Positions 1 to 7,712 of a DNA stretch of 64,000 nucleotides are shown in pieces (position 1 is the stretch's first letter; every line of letters begins with the position of its first letter). The DNA comes from CBDHEY01 sp965262305 (GTDB taxonomy: Bacteria; Pseudomonadota; Gammaproteobacteria; Pseudomonadales; Cellvibrionaceae). The translations under genes were made by a program, and so were the position numbers. The notes under the pieces were generated by a model that saw nothing but the letters and a program-made list of their open reading frames with translations, made no database searches and was not told the DNA's origin. The stretch spans positions 1,657,361 through 1,721,360 of the forward strand of contig CBDHEY010000004.1 in NCBI GenBank assembly GCA_965262305.1, read 5' to 3'.

Positions 1-489
1 TGGCGTGATGTTGGTACGTTAGATTCTTATTGGAAAGCAAATATGGAATTGGTTTCTCCTGATCCCGCATTAAATCTTTATAATCATCAATGGCCTATCT
101 GGACATTCCAAAAACAACTCCCTCCTGCCAAGTTTGTCTTTGATGATGATGGCCGAAGAGGCAGCGCAGTCGACTCTACCGTTTCGGGGGGATGTATTAT
201 CTCTGGTGGTACAGTGCGTAAGTCACTCCTCTTTTCTGATGTGAGAGTACATTCTTACTCGTTAATTGAAGAGTCGGTGATTTTACCTGAAGTAGAAATT
301 CACCGGCATGCCAAATTGAAGAAAGTGATTGTCGACAGTCAATGTCAGATTCCTGAAGGGATGGTGATTGGTTATGATCACGAGCACGATCAGGCAAGAG
401 GTTTCCGTGTGACCAAAGAAGGTGTTGTACTGGTAACACAAGCGATGCTAGGGCAAAGAGACGACGAAATAAGTAATTTCCGAAACTAA
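1..489 (+). CDS. glgC: Glucose-1-phosphate adenylyltransferase, C-terminal part (5' truncated by window)
   Basis: ADP-glucose pyrophosphorylase makes ADP-glucose from glucose-1-phosphate and ATP, the first committed step of bacterial glycogen synthesis. The reading frame is open from base 1 (WRDVGTLDSYW...) and ends at the TAA at 487-489, so about 162 residues of a roughly 420-residue enzyme are present. The visible part is the end of the catalytic domain and the left-handed beta-helix of hexapeptide repeats (SGGCIISGGTV, RVHSYSLIEESVILPEVEI), which is typical of GlgC. The next gene is glgA, which uses its product, so the pair is a glg locus. The N-terminal nucleotide-binding domain lies outside the window. 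Confidence 0.93.
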   Translation, partial: WRDVGTLDSYWKANMELVSPDPALNLYNHQWPIWTFQKQLPPAKFVFDDDGRRGSAVDSTVSGGCIISGGTVRKSLLFSDVRVHSYSLIEESVILPEVEIHRHAKLKKVIVDSQCQIPEGMVIGYDHEHDQARGFRVTKEGVVLVTQAMLGQRDDEISNFRN

Positions 490-672
490 CTCAAAAAAAC
501 AAAAATATTTAAATGTCTCCTTGATAGAGGATCGCTTTAAAGTGGTCCCCCTATAGAAATAACGAAAGCTTTACAAAACATAGATGCATTTTTAGATTTT
601 ACCTGCCTTATACCATATATCGATTTCTGAATTCTAAAAAATTAGATTGCTACGTATTAATAAGTTTTAATT
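490..672. other. glgC-glgA intergenic region
   Basis: This 183-bp AT-rich spacer has no open frame of note and no convincing terminator. A T/A-rich stretch near 600-660 could hold a promoter for glgA, but I see no clear -35/-10 pair and no strong Shine-Dalgarno sequence before the glgA ATG. Confidence 0.4.
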
Positions 673-2226
673 ATGATTGAAAATTTACGAGTTTTAATGA
701 TTGCGGCCGAAAATGATGCCTTGCCAGGAGCAAAAGTTGGAGGGGTTGGAGACGTAATTAGAGATTTACCTGGAGCATTAAAGACGCAAGGTATTTCTGT
801 CGATTGCGCTATTCCATCTTATGGTTTTTTGCAAAGACTCCCCGAAAACGCATTATGCGGTGAAGTTGTCGTAAGTTTTTCTGATAATGCTAAACATATT
901 AAGGTTTATAAGTACATCTCAGATTCTTCCGATGCAACACATTTTATTTTTCATCATGAGGATTTTTCGCCTCAAGGTGAAAAGGTTTATTGTAATGACG
1001 AATTTCAGCCCTTTGCTTCTGATGCAACTAAATTTGCGCTTTTTAATTTGGCTATTGCTAAAGCACTCGTAGATGGCATTTTACCTTGGCCTCACTATAT
1101 GCACTGCCATGACTGGCATGCGGCATTTGTTTTTATTCTCAGGAAGTTTGATCCAGAATTTGAATCGCTAAAACAAATTCGTACCATATTTTCTATTCAT
1201 AATATTGCAATGCAAGGAATTAGACCAATAAATAATGATGAATCGTCTTTGGAATCTTGGTTTCCTTATCTTTCTTACGAAACTCAGTATGTTGAAGATC
1301 CAAATTTCGAAAATTGTATAAACCCGATGCGGGCAGGTATTTTATTGGCTGATAAAGTTCACACAGTTTCAGAAACCTACGCAAAGGAGATTTTAATACC
1401 CAGCGACCATAGCGAAGGGATTTATGGTGGTGAGGGTTTGGAGTTTGATTTACTGAAAAGACATAAAAAAGGAGAGCTTATTGGTATTTTAAACGGATGC
1501 GAATACCCTGATCAAAAATATACTCGTCCAGCAAGGAAAAAACTTGTCGATTCTATCTTTCCTGATTTAGAGAAATGGTCTGGTAAAAACCGATACTTAC
1601 CAACTGCAAATTGGATTGCCGAAAAAAGGCTACATTCTTGGCTAAACAGGAAAACTATTGGTTTAACCGTCACTTCTATTGGCCGATTGACGGAGCAAAA
1701 AGTCCGACTACTTCAAACTCGGAACTCAAAAGGTGAGCGAGTATTAGATAAGCTCTGTGATTTGCTTGGTAATGAAGGTTCTATTTTTGTGCTTGGTAGT
1801 GGTGACCGACAATTAGAAAATTTCGTTACGGAAGTCGCTTCCATAAAAGACAACCTGATATTCCTAAACGGGTATTCAAATAAAATTTCCGATCTACTCT
1901 ATAAATTTGGTGATGTATTTCTTATGCCAAGTTCCTTTGAACCCTGTGGCATTAGTCAGATGCTTGCGATGAGAGCTGGTCAGCCATGTATTGTAAATGG
2001 TGTTGGTGGTCTAAAAGATACTGTTATTCATGAAAAGACTGGCTTTGTTTTTTCTGGAGAATCGCTTGTCAATCAAGCAGACAATCTTATAAAAACATTT
2101 GAGGAAGTTCTTGATCTCTTTCATAAAGATCCGTCAAAGTTAAAAGGAATGTCGTTAAACGCTTCTGCTGTAAGACTGACTTGGGAAAAGTCTGCCGAGG
2201 AATATCTTATTAAGCTCTATAATTAA
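673..2226 (+). CDS. glgA: Glycogen/starch synthase, GT5 family
   Basis: Transfers glucose from ADP-glucose to the non-reducing end of an alpha-1,4-glucan in the cytoplasm. The protein has 517 residues, slightly longer than the usual 475-490. It has the N-terminal ADP-glucose-binding loop KVGGVGDV (residues 21-28, the KxGG motif), a CHDWH segment, SIHN, and the C-terminal GT-B signature SSFEPCGISQM with the catalytic-type Glu near residue 423. An internal stretch around residues 270-345 is longer and more charged than in enterobacterial GlgA. It follows glgC, its substrate supplier. A GT5 synthase of another glucan is possible but less likely next to glgC. Confidence 0.88.
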   Translation: MIENLRVLMIAAENDALPGAKVGGVGDVIRDLPGALKTQGISVDCAIPSYGFLQRLPENALCGEVVVSFSDNAKHIKVYKYISDSSDATHFIFHHEDFSPQGEKVYCNDEFQPFASDATKFALFNLAIAKALVDGILPWPHYMHCHDWHAAFVFILRKFDPEFESLKQIRTIFSIHNIAMQGIRPINNDESSLESWFPYLSYETQYVEDPNFENCINPMRAGILLADKVHTVSETYAKEILIPSDHSEGIYGGEGLEFDLLKRHKKGELIGILNGCEYPDQKYTRPARKKLVDSIFPDLEKWSGKNRYLPTANWIAEKRLHSWLNRKTIGLTVTSIGRLTEQKVRLLQTRNSKGERVLDKLCDLLGNEGSIFVLGSGDRQLENFVTEVASIKDNLIFLNGYSNKISDLLYKFGDVFLMPSSFEPCGISQMLAMRAGQPCIVNGVGGLKDTVIHEKTGFVFSGESLVNQADNLIKTFEEVLDLFHKDPSKLKGMSLNASAVRLTWEKSAEEYLIKLYN

Positions 2227-2257
2227 TTGTCAATCTCATATTGCGATTTGTGATTTT

Positions 2258-2707
2258 ATGTCAAACATTTTGTTAGTTCAAAGCTCTGATATATCAAGAA
2301 TCAAGGAGATAGCTCAACTCGCAATGGAGACTAGTGTAAAACTAGCTTCCGGAGAAAAACAACGGCTAAAGCATTCGATTATGGAGTCGATCGATAGTAG
2401 TTTGACTATCAAAAATCGAATCTACTATAAATTTAAGGATCGTGAAACTATAAAAGGTTATATATTAATTTTAGAATATTGGAACCTTTGTCATCTCTTT
2501 GTCGATCCAGATTTTCATGGAAAAGGTGTTGGGAAGGCGCTATTACAATCTGGGATTTCTGAGTGTCAAAAAAAATCTGATAAAGATTATATTCGTGTTA
2601 ATTCTTCAGCAAACGCTGAAAAATTTTATAGAAAGTATGGATTTACTGATTGTGACTCAGATAAAGATTTAAAAGGTTCTGCAATTCCTTTAAAACTTAA
2701 CTTTTAG
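2258..2707 (+). CDS. GNAT family N-acetyltransferase
   Basis: A 149-residue single-domain acetyltransferase that would use acetyl-CoA; the substrate cannot be told. The acetyl-CoA-binding motif A is visible as LFVDPDFHGKGVGKALL (residues about 87-103, consensus Q/RxxGxG/A), followed by the terminal NAEKFYRKYGF motif typical of the fold. It starts 31 bp after glgA and may be co-transcribed. No strong Shine-Dalgarno sequence is seen before the ATG. Confidence 0.85.
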   Translation: MSNILLVQSSDISRIKEIAQLAMETSVKLASGEKQRLKHSIMESIDSSLTIKNRIYYKFKDRETIKGYILILEYWNLCHLFVDPDFHGKGVGKALLQSGISECQKKSDKDYIRVNSSANAEKFYRKYGFTDCDSDKDLKGSAIPLKLNF

Positions 2708-2760
2708 TTTAAACTGAAATTAACTCTATATAAAAAGGGCTGATCTATCCAGTATTAAAA

Positions 2761-3546
2761 ATGTCTAATGTATTATTTCTTTCTCATGGTGGTGGACCTC
2801 TTCCGCTTTTAGGCGATCGATCCCACAATGAAATGATTGAGAATTTAAAACTCATTCGCTCCATTATTGATACTCCAGAAAGTATTGTACTAATAAGTGC
2901 CCATTGGGAAGAGGATATTCCAGTGTTAACTGGTGCTGAACGACCAGAGCTCATATACGATTATCATGGTTTTCCTAAGGAATCTTATGAATTGAAATAC
3001 CCCGCTCCTGGTTCGCCTGAACTTGCTTTAAGAATTTCTGATCTGTTGAGCAAAGAGAAAATTGTTAATCGTGTAACAAATGACAGAGGCTTCGATCATG
3101 GCTTATTTGTTCCACTTAAAATACTTTATCCCGAAGCGAATATTCCTTGCGTTCAGTTGTCATTAGTCAAGAACTTAGATGCTAAGACACATATAGAAAT
3201 AGGAAAGGCATTATCTTCGATTTTGCCAGAGAATATTTTGATTATTGGTTCGGGGTTTTCTTTTCATAATCTCCAAGCTTTTTTCAACCCTACCAATGGT
3301 CCAGATAAAGATAATGTCGATTTTGAAAAATGGTTAATTGATACTTGTTCTAGCGCTAATTTATCTGAACAAGAGAGAAAGAATCGTTTGATTAACTGGA
3401 AAAAAGCACCAGGTGCAAGATACTGTCATCCACGAGAAGAGCACTTAATGCCGTTGCACGTGTGTTATGGCATAACGCAAAGGCCTTGCTCCGAATTTTT
3501 CGAACTTCAAATTATGAATAAAAAAGCTAGCGTCTACCTATGGTAA
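2761..3546 (+). CDS. DODA-type extradiol aromatic ring-opening dioxygenase (LigB superfamily, YgiD-like)
   Basis: Members of this family open catechol-type rings (for example DOPA) with a non-heme metal and O2; the physiological substrate of many bacterial members is unknown. The 261-residue length is typical. Metal-ligand histidines of the family are visible in SHGGGP (residues 8-13), SAHWEE (about 46-51) and FDHGLFVPLK (about 110-119), with GSGFSFHN further on. The next gene overlaps its 3' end by 7 bp, which suggests translational coupling. Confidence 0.85.
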   Translation: MSNVLFLSHGGGPLPLLGDRSHNEMIENLKLIRSIIDTPESIVLISAHWEEDIPVLTGAERPELIYDYHGFPKESYELKYPAPGSPELALRISDLLSKEKIVNRVTNDRGFDHGLFVPLKILYPEANIPCVQLSLVKNLDAKTHIEIGKALSSILPENILIIGSGFSFHNLQAFFNPTNGPDKDNVDFEKWLIDTCSSANLSEQERKNRLINWKKAPGARYCHPREEHLMPLHVCYGITQRPCSEFFELQIMNKKASVYLW

Positions 3547-4241
3547 AACTATTTTTAGTTTTTACTGCATCGCTATTTTTTTTAATCGCGTGTCATGCTT
3601 CCTTTATTAGAACTGTTGGGCCTAAGTTAACTGAAAGCGCCTTATTGAACTTTAAATGCAGTGAAAAAATAGTTGCACTGACTATCGACGATGGACCAGA
3701 TGAAAAAACAACAAAGAAAATCTTAGATGTCTTAAATGATAATGGCTCATCTGCTACCTTTTTTATTATTGGAAATAGGGCCGAGCCTGAATTATTGAAG
3801 GCGATCGTTGAATCCGGTAGCGAACTAGGGAACCATGGTTTTTCTGAAGAGCAACTTACTAATCTCGAAAAAACTAAAATCAGGGAGAGTATAAGTCGTA
3901 CACACGCGATTTTATCAGAATATCAAGATATTAAATGGTTTCGACCAGCAAAAGGGCGCTACAACAATAGCATTTTGGAAGAAATTTCAAAGTTTGATTA
4001 TAGGCTTGTATTAGCCGACGTTTACCCCTATGACCATTTAATCTCATCCACCCGTTTTCATGACTGGTATATCCAACATTCTATTAAATCTGGATCGATA
4101 ATTGTATTACATGATTTTTCCAATAAGGGAGTGCGTACCATTGCCACTCTGCAAAAAGTACTCCCAGCAATAAAAAGAAAGGGTTATAAAGTTGTCTCGT
4201 TATCTCAGATGGAATTAAATGAGGCTTGTAAGTCCGGATAG
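3540..4241 (+). CDS. Polysaccharide deacetylase-like (NodB/CE4) lipoprotein
   Basis: CE4 enzymes remove acetyl groups from chitin, peptidoglycan or other amino sugars using a metal bound by Asp-His-His. The 233-residue protein has an N-terminal hydrophobic segment ending in the lipobox-like LIAC (residues about 15-18), the catalytic motif ALTIDDGPD, the third motif RPAKGRY and the late motif IVLHDF. The second motif reads NHGFSEE instead of the usual H(S/T)xxH, so the second metal-binding His appears to be Glu; activity or metal use may be altered. The ATG overlaps the stop of the dioxygenase gene (ATGGTAA). Envelope location is inferred from the signal. Confidence 0.8.
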   Translation: MVKLFLVFTASLFFLIACHASFIRTVGPKLTESALLNFKCSEKIVALTIDDGPDEKTTKKILDVLNDNGSSATFFIIGNRAEPELLKAIVESGSELGNHGFSEEQLTNLEKTKIRESISRTHAILSEYQDIKWFRPAKGRYNNSILEEISKFDYRLVLADVYPYDHLISSTRFHDWYIQHSIKSGSIIVLHDFSNKGVRTIATLQKVLPAIKRKGYKVVSLSQMELNEACKSG

Positions 4242-4366
4242 ATTCGAACTTTTAATTTTTAGGCGTAGTTTGAAATTATTGTGGCGCATATCGCTAGTGT
4301 TATTAATTTCCTCAATTCCCATAATTAACCATGAGTTAATTGTTTAAATATCTAAGGGGAATCATC

Positions 4367-5326
4367 ATGGCAAACAAGCATGTAATTTGGTGCGACTCAG
4401 AGACACTAAATAAAAATATAACTGGAAATACATATATCGTAACTGGCGCAAACTCTGGTGTTGGCTTAGAGACCACTCGACAGCTTATTAAACAAGGCGG
4501 TCATGTTGTGATGGCGTGTCGCAGAGTCGAAGCTGCTGAAGAGGTCGCGAAGTCTTTCGCTGGATTAAAAGGTAGCTACGATATTATTCCTTGCGACCTT
4601 GCTGATCTTTCATCTGTTCATGAATTTGTTAAGATTTTTTTAGAAAGGTACGATCATCTTGAAGGATTAATGTGCAATGCTGGGCTTGTTGTCATGGAAA
4701 ATAAACCAAAATATACCAAGGATGGATTTGAATATACCTGGGCATGCAACTATTTTGGACACTTCTTATTGATAGAATTGCTGCTGGATATTTTAAAAAA
4801 GAGTGCTCCGTCGCGAATTGGTATTTTGTCTTCAGTAATTCACGCAGGTAGCCCAAACAGCCGATACAAAGTAGACCTAGAAGACTTACATTACAAAAAT
4901 CGTAAGTTCAACAACTTCGCTGCCTATGGCGAGGTTAAGCTCGCTGTTGTCCAGTATGCAATGGAGTTGGCGGATCGTTTAAAAGGTTCCGGTGTGACTA
5001 CGGCGTCAATCCATCCTGGCTGGGCTAGATCTAATTTCGGAGGTAGCGGTTTTTTGATGAAGATCGTTCGAGTTGTGATGCTACCCTTTAGCTCTTCAAT
5101 GACAAATAGTAACGAGGAATCAGCGCAAACATCACTTCATTGTCTTTTGTCTGACGACGCGCCAAACCATTCCGGAGCCTACTTTAGCCAACACAGCGTG
5201 TTATATCGAGATAAAGAATGCAAGCAAGGTGGATGGCCAATGAAATCACCTAATCCTCATGCATTAGATATGGTTGCTGCGAAAAATCTTGTAGAAGAGA
5301 GTAAAAAGCTAGTTGGTTTAAGCTAA
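4367..5326 (+). CDS. Short-chain dehydrogenase/reductase (retinol-dehydrogenase/POR-like)
   Basis: A 319-residue NAD(P)-dependent oxidoreductase. The Rossmann motif TGANSGVGLE lies near residue 27, the NAG motif (CNAGLV) near 105, the catalytic Ser in LSSVIHAG and the YxxxK pair in AAYGEVK. It most resembles the extended SDRs related to retinol dehydrogenases and light-dependent protochlorophyllide reductase, but nothing ties it to chlorophyll here. The frame is open upstream to a TTG at 4340; I chose the ATG at 4367 because AAGGGG (4354-4359) sits at good spacing before it and the conserved fold starts soon after. The substrate is unknown. Confidence 0.85.
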   Translation: MANKHVIWCDSETLNKNITGNTYIVTGANSGVGLETTRQLIKQGGHVVMACRRVEAAEEVAKSFAGLKGSYDIIPCDLADLSSVHEFVKIFLERYDHLEGLMCNAGLVVMENKPKYTKDGFEYTWACNYFGHFLLIELLLDILKKSAPSRIGILSSVIHAGSPNSRYKVDLEDLHYKNRKFNNFAAYGEVKLAVVQYAMELADRLKGSGVTTASIHPGWARSNFGGSGFLMKIVRVVMLPFSSSMTNSNEESAQTSLHCLLSDDAPNHSGAYFSQHSVLYRDKECKQGGWPMKSPNPHALDMVAAKNLVEESKKLVGLS

Positions 5327-5350
5327 CTTGCAATTTTAGCGGTGTTTAAT

Positions 5351-5380
5351 AAAAATCGGCTAGTACAATCGGCCGATTTT
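5351..5380 (+). terminator. Rho-independent terminator after the SDR gene
   Basis: AAAATCGGC pairs with GCCGATTTT around a short loop and ends in a T run, 25 bp after the SDR stop codon. Confidence 0.75.
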
Positions 5381-5660
5381 CTACCGGAGGTTAAGCAAAC
5401 AACTATTGTATTGTCTCACCGCGATTTCCGTCACTTCGGAAAAATCTATTTTTCCTTGTCCTCGCTTACAAACAATAACGTATTTATAAAATTTATCTCA
5501 ATTCCATCAATTAAATAACATTTTAGTTACATCAGGTTTCAGAACGGAACACCATTTTTTTTCCTTCTTCTAATCAAATAGATGCCAACCTCGGTATCTT
5601 AAATTAGACAAATATTAATTGGTTTTTATTGAATAATAATTAACTTTTCAGGAAAGCAAA
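5381..5660. other. Intergenic region upstream of the collagen-like lipoprotein
   Basis: This 280-bp AT-rich spacer has no supported gene. CAGGAAAG just before the ATG at 5661 is a good Shine-Dalgarno sequence. No clear operator or riboswitch was recognised. Confidence 0.4.
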
Positions 5661-7172
5661 ATGAATACAAAATTTAAATATTTAGCTTGTATCGGTTTAT
5701 TCTCGGTTTTGACAGCTTGTGGCGGAGATGATGGTTCGGATGGTGATCTAGGCGCTACAGGTCCTCAGGGACCGATTGGTCCAGCAGGCCCTCAGGGCAC
5801 GACAGGCTCTCAGGGTGATCAGGGTGTCGCTGGACCAGCGGGGCCTCAAGGCCCTGAAGGACCTGCAGGTCTCGATGGTTCAATTGTTGACGGTGCTGTT
5901 TACGTAATGACGAATGAATTTAATGATCAAGGTGATGGTAATGCGATTTCAGCATTTACTCGAAACGACGACGGTACAATCGAGTTTCTTGGTCGTTACG
6001 GTACCAACGGGAATGGCAGTACTGATTTTGATGGTGGTGAAGGTTTAGATCCACTTATTTCGGCTTATTCTTTAATAGCAACACCAGATCAACGTTTTTT
6101 ACTTTCAGTTAATGCTGGGAGTAGCACGATTACTTCTTTTAGAATTAACAATGATTTTACTTTAACGTTAGTTGATGTTGAAACGACTGACCCTACCGCA
6201 ACAGGTGCAATCGGACCAAATAGTATTGCTTATCATGAAGGCTTGGTCTATGTCACAAATATTGACGCGGATGGTACTATGGGAGAACCTGTCCAAGAGG
6301 GAAGTGTAACTGGCTATGAGTTAACTGAGTCTGGACAACTTCGCCCAATTCCGGGTTCTACTCGAGAATTAAATAATAGACCTTCCGCTGTCAGATTTTC
6401 TCCTGGAGGAGATTACCTCTTAGTTGCGAGTATTAATTCAGGCTCATCTGCGCTAGAAAGCGATAACCAAGACGAATTAGTTGTGTATGGTGTAGACGCT
6501 GATGGCATTTTGTCAGCCGATCAAACCGACGGTGTTACGTCCACTTTACGGGATAACGTAGAAGGTAGAAACTTACCATCTGCGATTGGTTTTGAGCTTG
6601 TCGAACGGGATGGCGGAACATTTGTGGTTGTTACAGAAGCGCGAGAATTTCAACCGGACGGTGCACCGCCTGCTTTTGCTCAATTGCAAACGGGTTCTGT
6701 TTCAATTTGGCAGCTTATGGCGGGTGGAACGCTCGACCCTATTCAACTTGATGTGCCTGCAAGCAGTGAAGCGGATAATCAACGCACAGCTTGTTGGATC
6801 GCTGTTTCACCTGATTCACAATACTTCTGGGTTTCAAATGCCTTAGATGCGTCTATTTCGGCATTTGGTTTTAGTGGCACTCCTGGAATGGTTGAGCTTC
6901 TCGATTTGGTAAATGGGCCTAATCAACCAACTAGCGACTTTGGATTGAATATGGATACGGTTCCACCCACCGGCGCATTTAGAGAATCAGATGGTTTTAT
7001 TGATTTAGATATTAGTGATGATGGACGTTATGTGTATCAGCTATTTGGACTAACAGGTTCGATTGGTGTCTACGAAGTGGACGGTGCCGACTTAACTGAA
7101 ATTCAGATCTATGACGGTGTGTCAACAGGCAATATTCCTCAGTTTGATACTCAAGGAATAGTGGCACTTTAA
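5661..7172 (+). CDS. Lipoprotein with collagen-like Gly-X-Y segment and beta-propeller (lactonase-fold) domain
   Basis: A 503-residue exported protein. A signal peptide ends in the lipobox LTAC (Cys 20). Residues about 26-74 are Gly-X-Y triplets (GATGPQGPIGPAG, GPAGPQGPEGPAG), a collagen-like stretch that could trimerise. From about residue 80 to the end are repeated propeller-type blades (AVYVMTN, FLLSVNAGSSTITSF, GLVYVTNIDA, YLLVASINS, YFWVSNALDASISAF, YVYQLFG), close in style to 6-phosphogluconolactonase-like propellers. A surface-displayed propeller on a collagen stalk is the likely architecture; the ligand or enzyme activity is unknown. It stands alone with its own terminator. Confidence 0.8.
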   Translation: MNTKFKYLACIGLFSVLTACGGDDGSDGDLGATGPQGPIGPAGPQGTTGSQGDQGVAGPAGPQGPEGPAGLDGSIVDGAVYVMTNEFNDQGDGNAISAFTRNDDGTIEFLGRYGTNGNGSTDFDGGEGLDPLISAYSLIATPDQRFLLSVNAGSSTITSFRINNDFTLTLVDVETTDPTATGAIGPNSIAYHEGLVYVTNIDADGTMGEPVQEGSVTGYELTESGQLRPIPGSTRELNNRPSAVRFSPGGDYLLVASINSGSSALESDNQDELVVYGVDADGILSADQTDGVTSTLRDNVEGRNLPSAIGFELVERDGGTFVVVTEAREFQPDGAPPAFAQLQTGSVSIWQLMAGGTLDPIQLDVPASSEADNQRTACWIAVSPDSQYFWVSNALDASISAFGFSGTPGMVELLDLVNGPNQPTSDFGLNMDTVPPTGAFRESDGFIDLDISDDGRYVYQLFGLTGSIGVYEVDGADLTEIQIYDGVSTGNIPQFDTQGIVAL

Positions 7173-7196
7173 GTTCTTGGCCTAAAGTTCTAGCAC

Positions 7197-7233
7197 AACG
7201 ACCTTAAACATCATATAGATAGCTAAGGTCGTT
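7197..7233 (+). terminator. Terminator hairpin after the collagen-like lipoprotein
   Basis: AACGACCTTA pairs perfectly with TAAGGTCGTT over a 17-nt loop and is followed by CTTCTT. It lies 25 bp after the stop codon. Confidence 0.65.
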
Positions 7234-7257
7234 CTTCTTACCAGTTTTTTCAGCCGT

Positions 7258-7440
7258 TTATTCTTTATATTTTACACCCCATTCTTTCAAAGCTTTTAAG
7301 GTAGGTCCTAAAGATTTTCCTTTATTACTCAGAAAGTATGAAGCTCGCGGCGGATGCTCAGAATACATTCTCTGCTCAACTACACCTATTTTCATTAAGC
7401 TTTTTAAACGGTTAGATAGGGTTTGCAAGTTAAGGAATCG
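7258..7440 (-). pseudogene. HxlR-family transcriptional regulator, C-terminal remnant
   Basis: The minus strand reads an open frame of about 60 codons ending in TAA at 7258-7260. It contains LQTLSNRLKSLMKIGVVEQ, the SEHPPRASYFLSNKGKSL turn and LKALKEWGVKY. This is the second half of the winged-helix domain of HxlR/MarR-like regulators (usual SEVPPRVEYSLT...). The N-terminal half and start are missing; beyond 7440 the frame is not HxlR-like. It is a decayed gene, next to a decayed hydrolase on the opposite strand. Confidence 0.75.
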
Positions 7441-7499
7441 AATCTATAGAGTCTATGTGGATAACAACAAGCCTTTAATGAATATAGAGTTAACAGAGA

Positions 7500-7691
7500 T
7501 GAATATAAAATCTACATTCGTGAGTTCGGGCACAATTTAAAAACCCTGAAATAACCTACGTTTTAATGCATGGTTTTCCTGATAGTTAACATCTATATGA
7601 ACGTCTTGCTCCAGTTCTAGGTGAGACGAATCATGTTATATTCTTTGACTTTATCGGATGGGGAAATTCAGATAAGCCATATTTTGTATAA
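7500..7691 (+). pseudogene. Alpha/beta-hydrolase (haloalkane-dehalogenase-like) N-terminal remnant
   Basis: The plus strand encodes EITYVLMHGFPDS, an in-frame stop (TAA at about 7587), then HLYERLAPVLGE and FFDFIGWGNSDKP. These are the oxyanion HGFP motif and the D-x-x-G-x-G-x-S-D segment of the alpha/beta-hydrolase fold. A further frame change is likely at the A run near 7540. The nucleophile elbow and the rest of the enzyme are absent. Together with the HxlR fragment it looks like the relic of a regulator-hydrolase pair. Confidence 0.7.
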
Positions 7692-7712
7692 TCAGCGATT
7701 GTTAATCGCTGA
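7692..7712 (-). terminator. Hairpin overlapping the stop of the lipase-like gene
   Basis: TCAGCGATT pairs with AATCGCTGA across a 3-nt loop and includes the TAA of the minus-strand lipoprotein gene. No strong T run follows on the minus strand, so termination is only possible. Confidence 0.4.
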
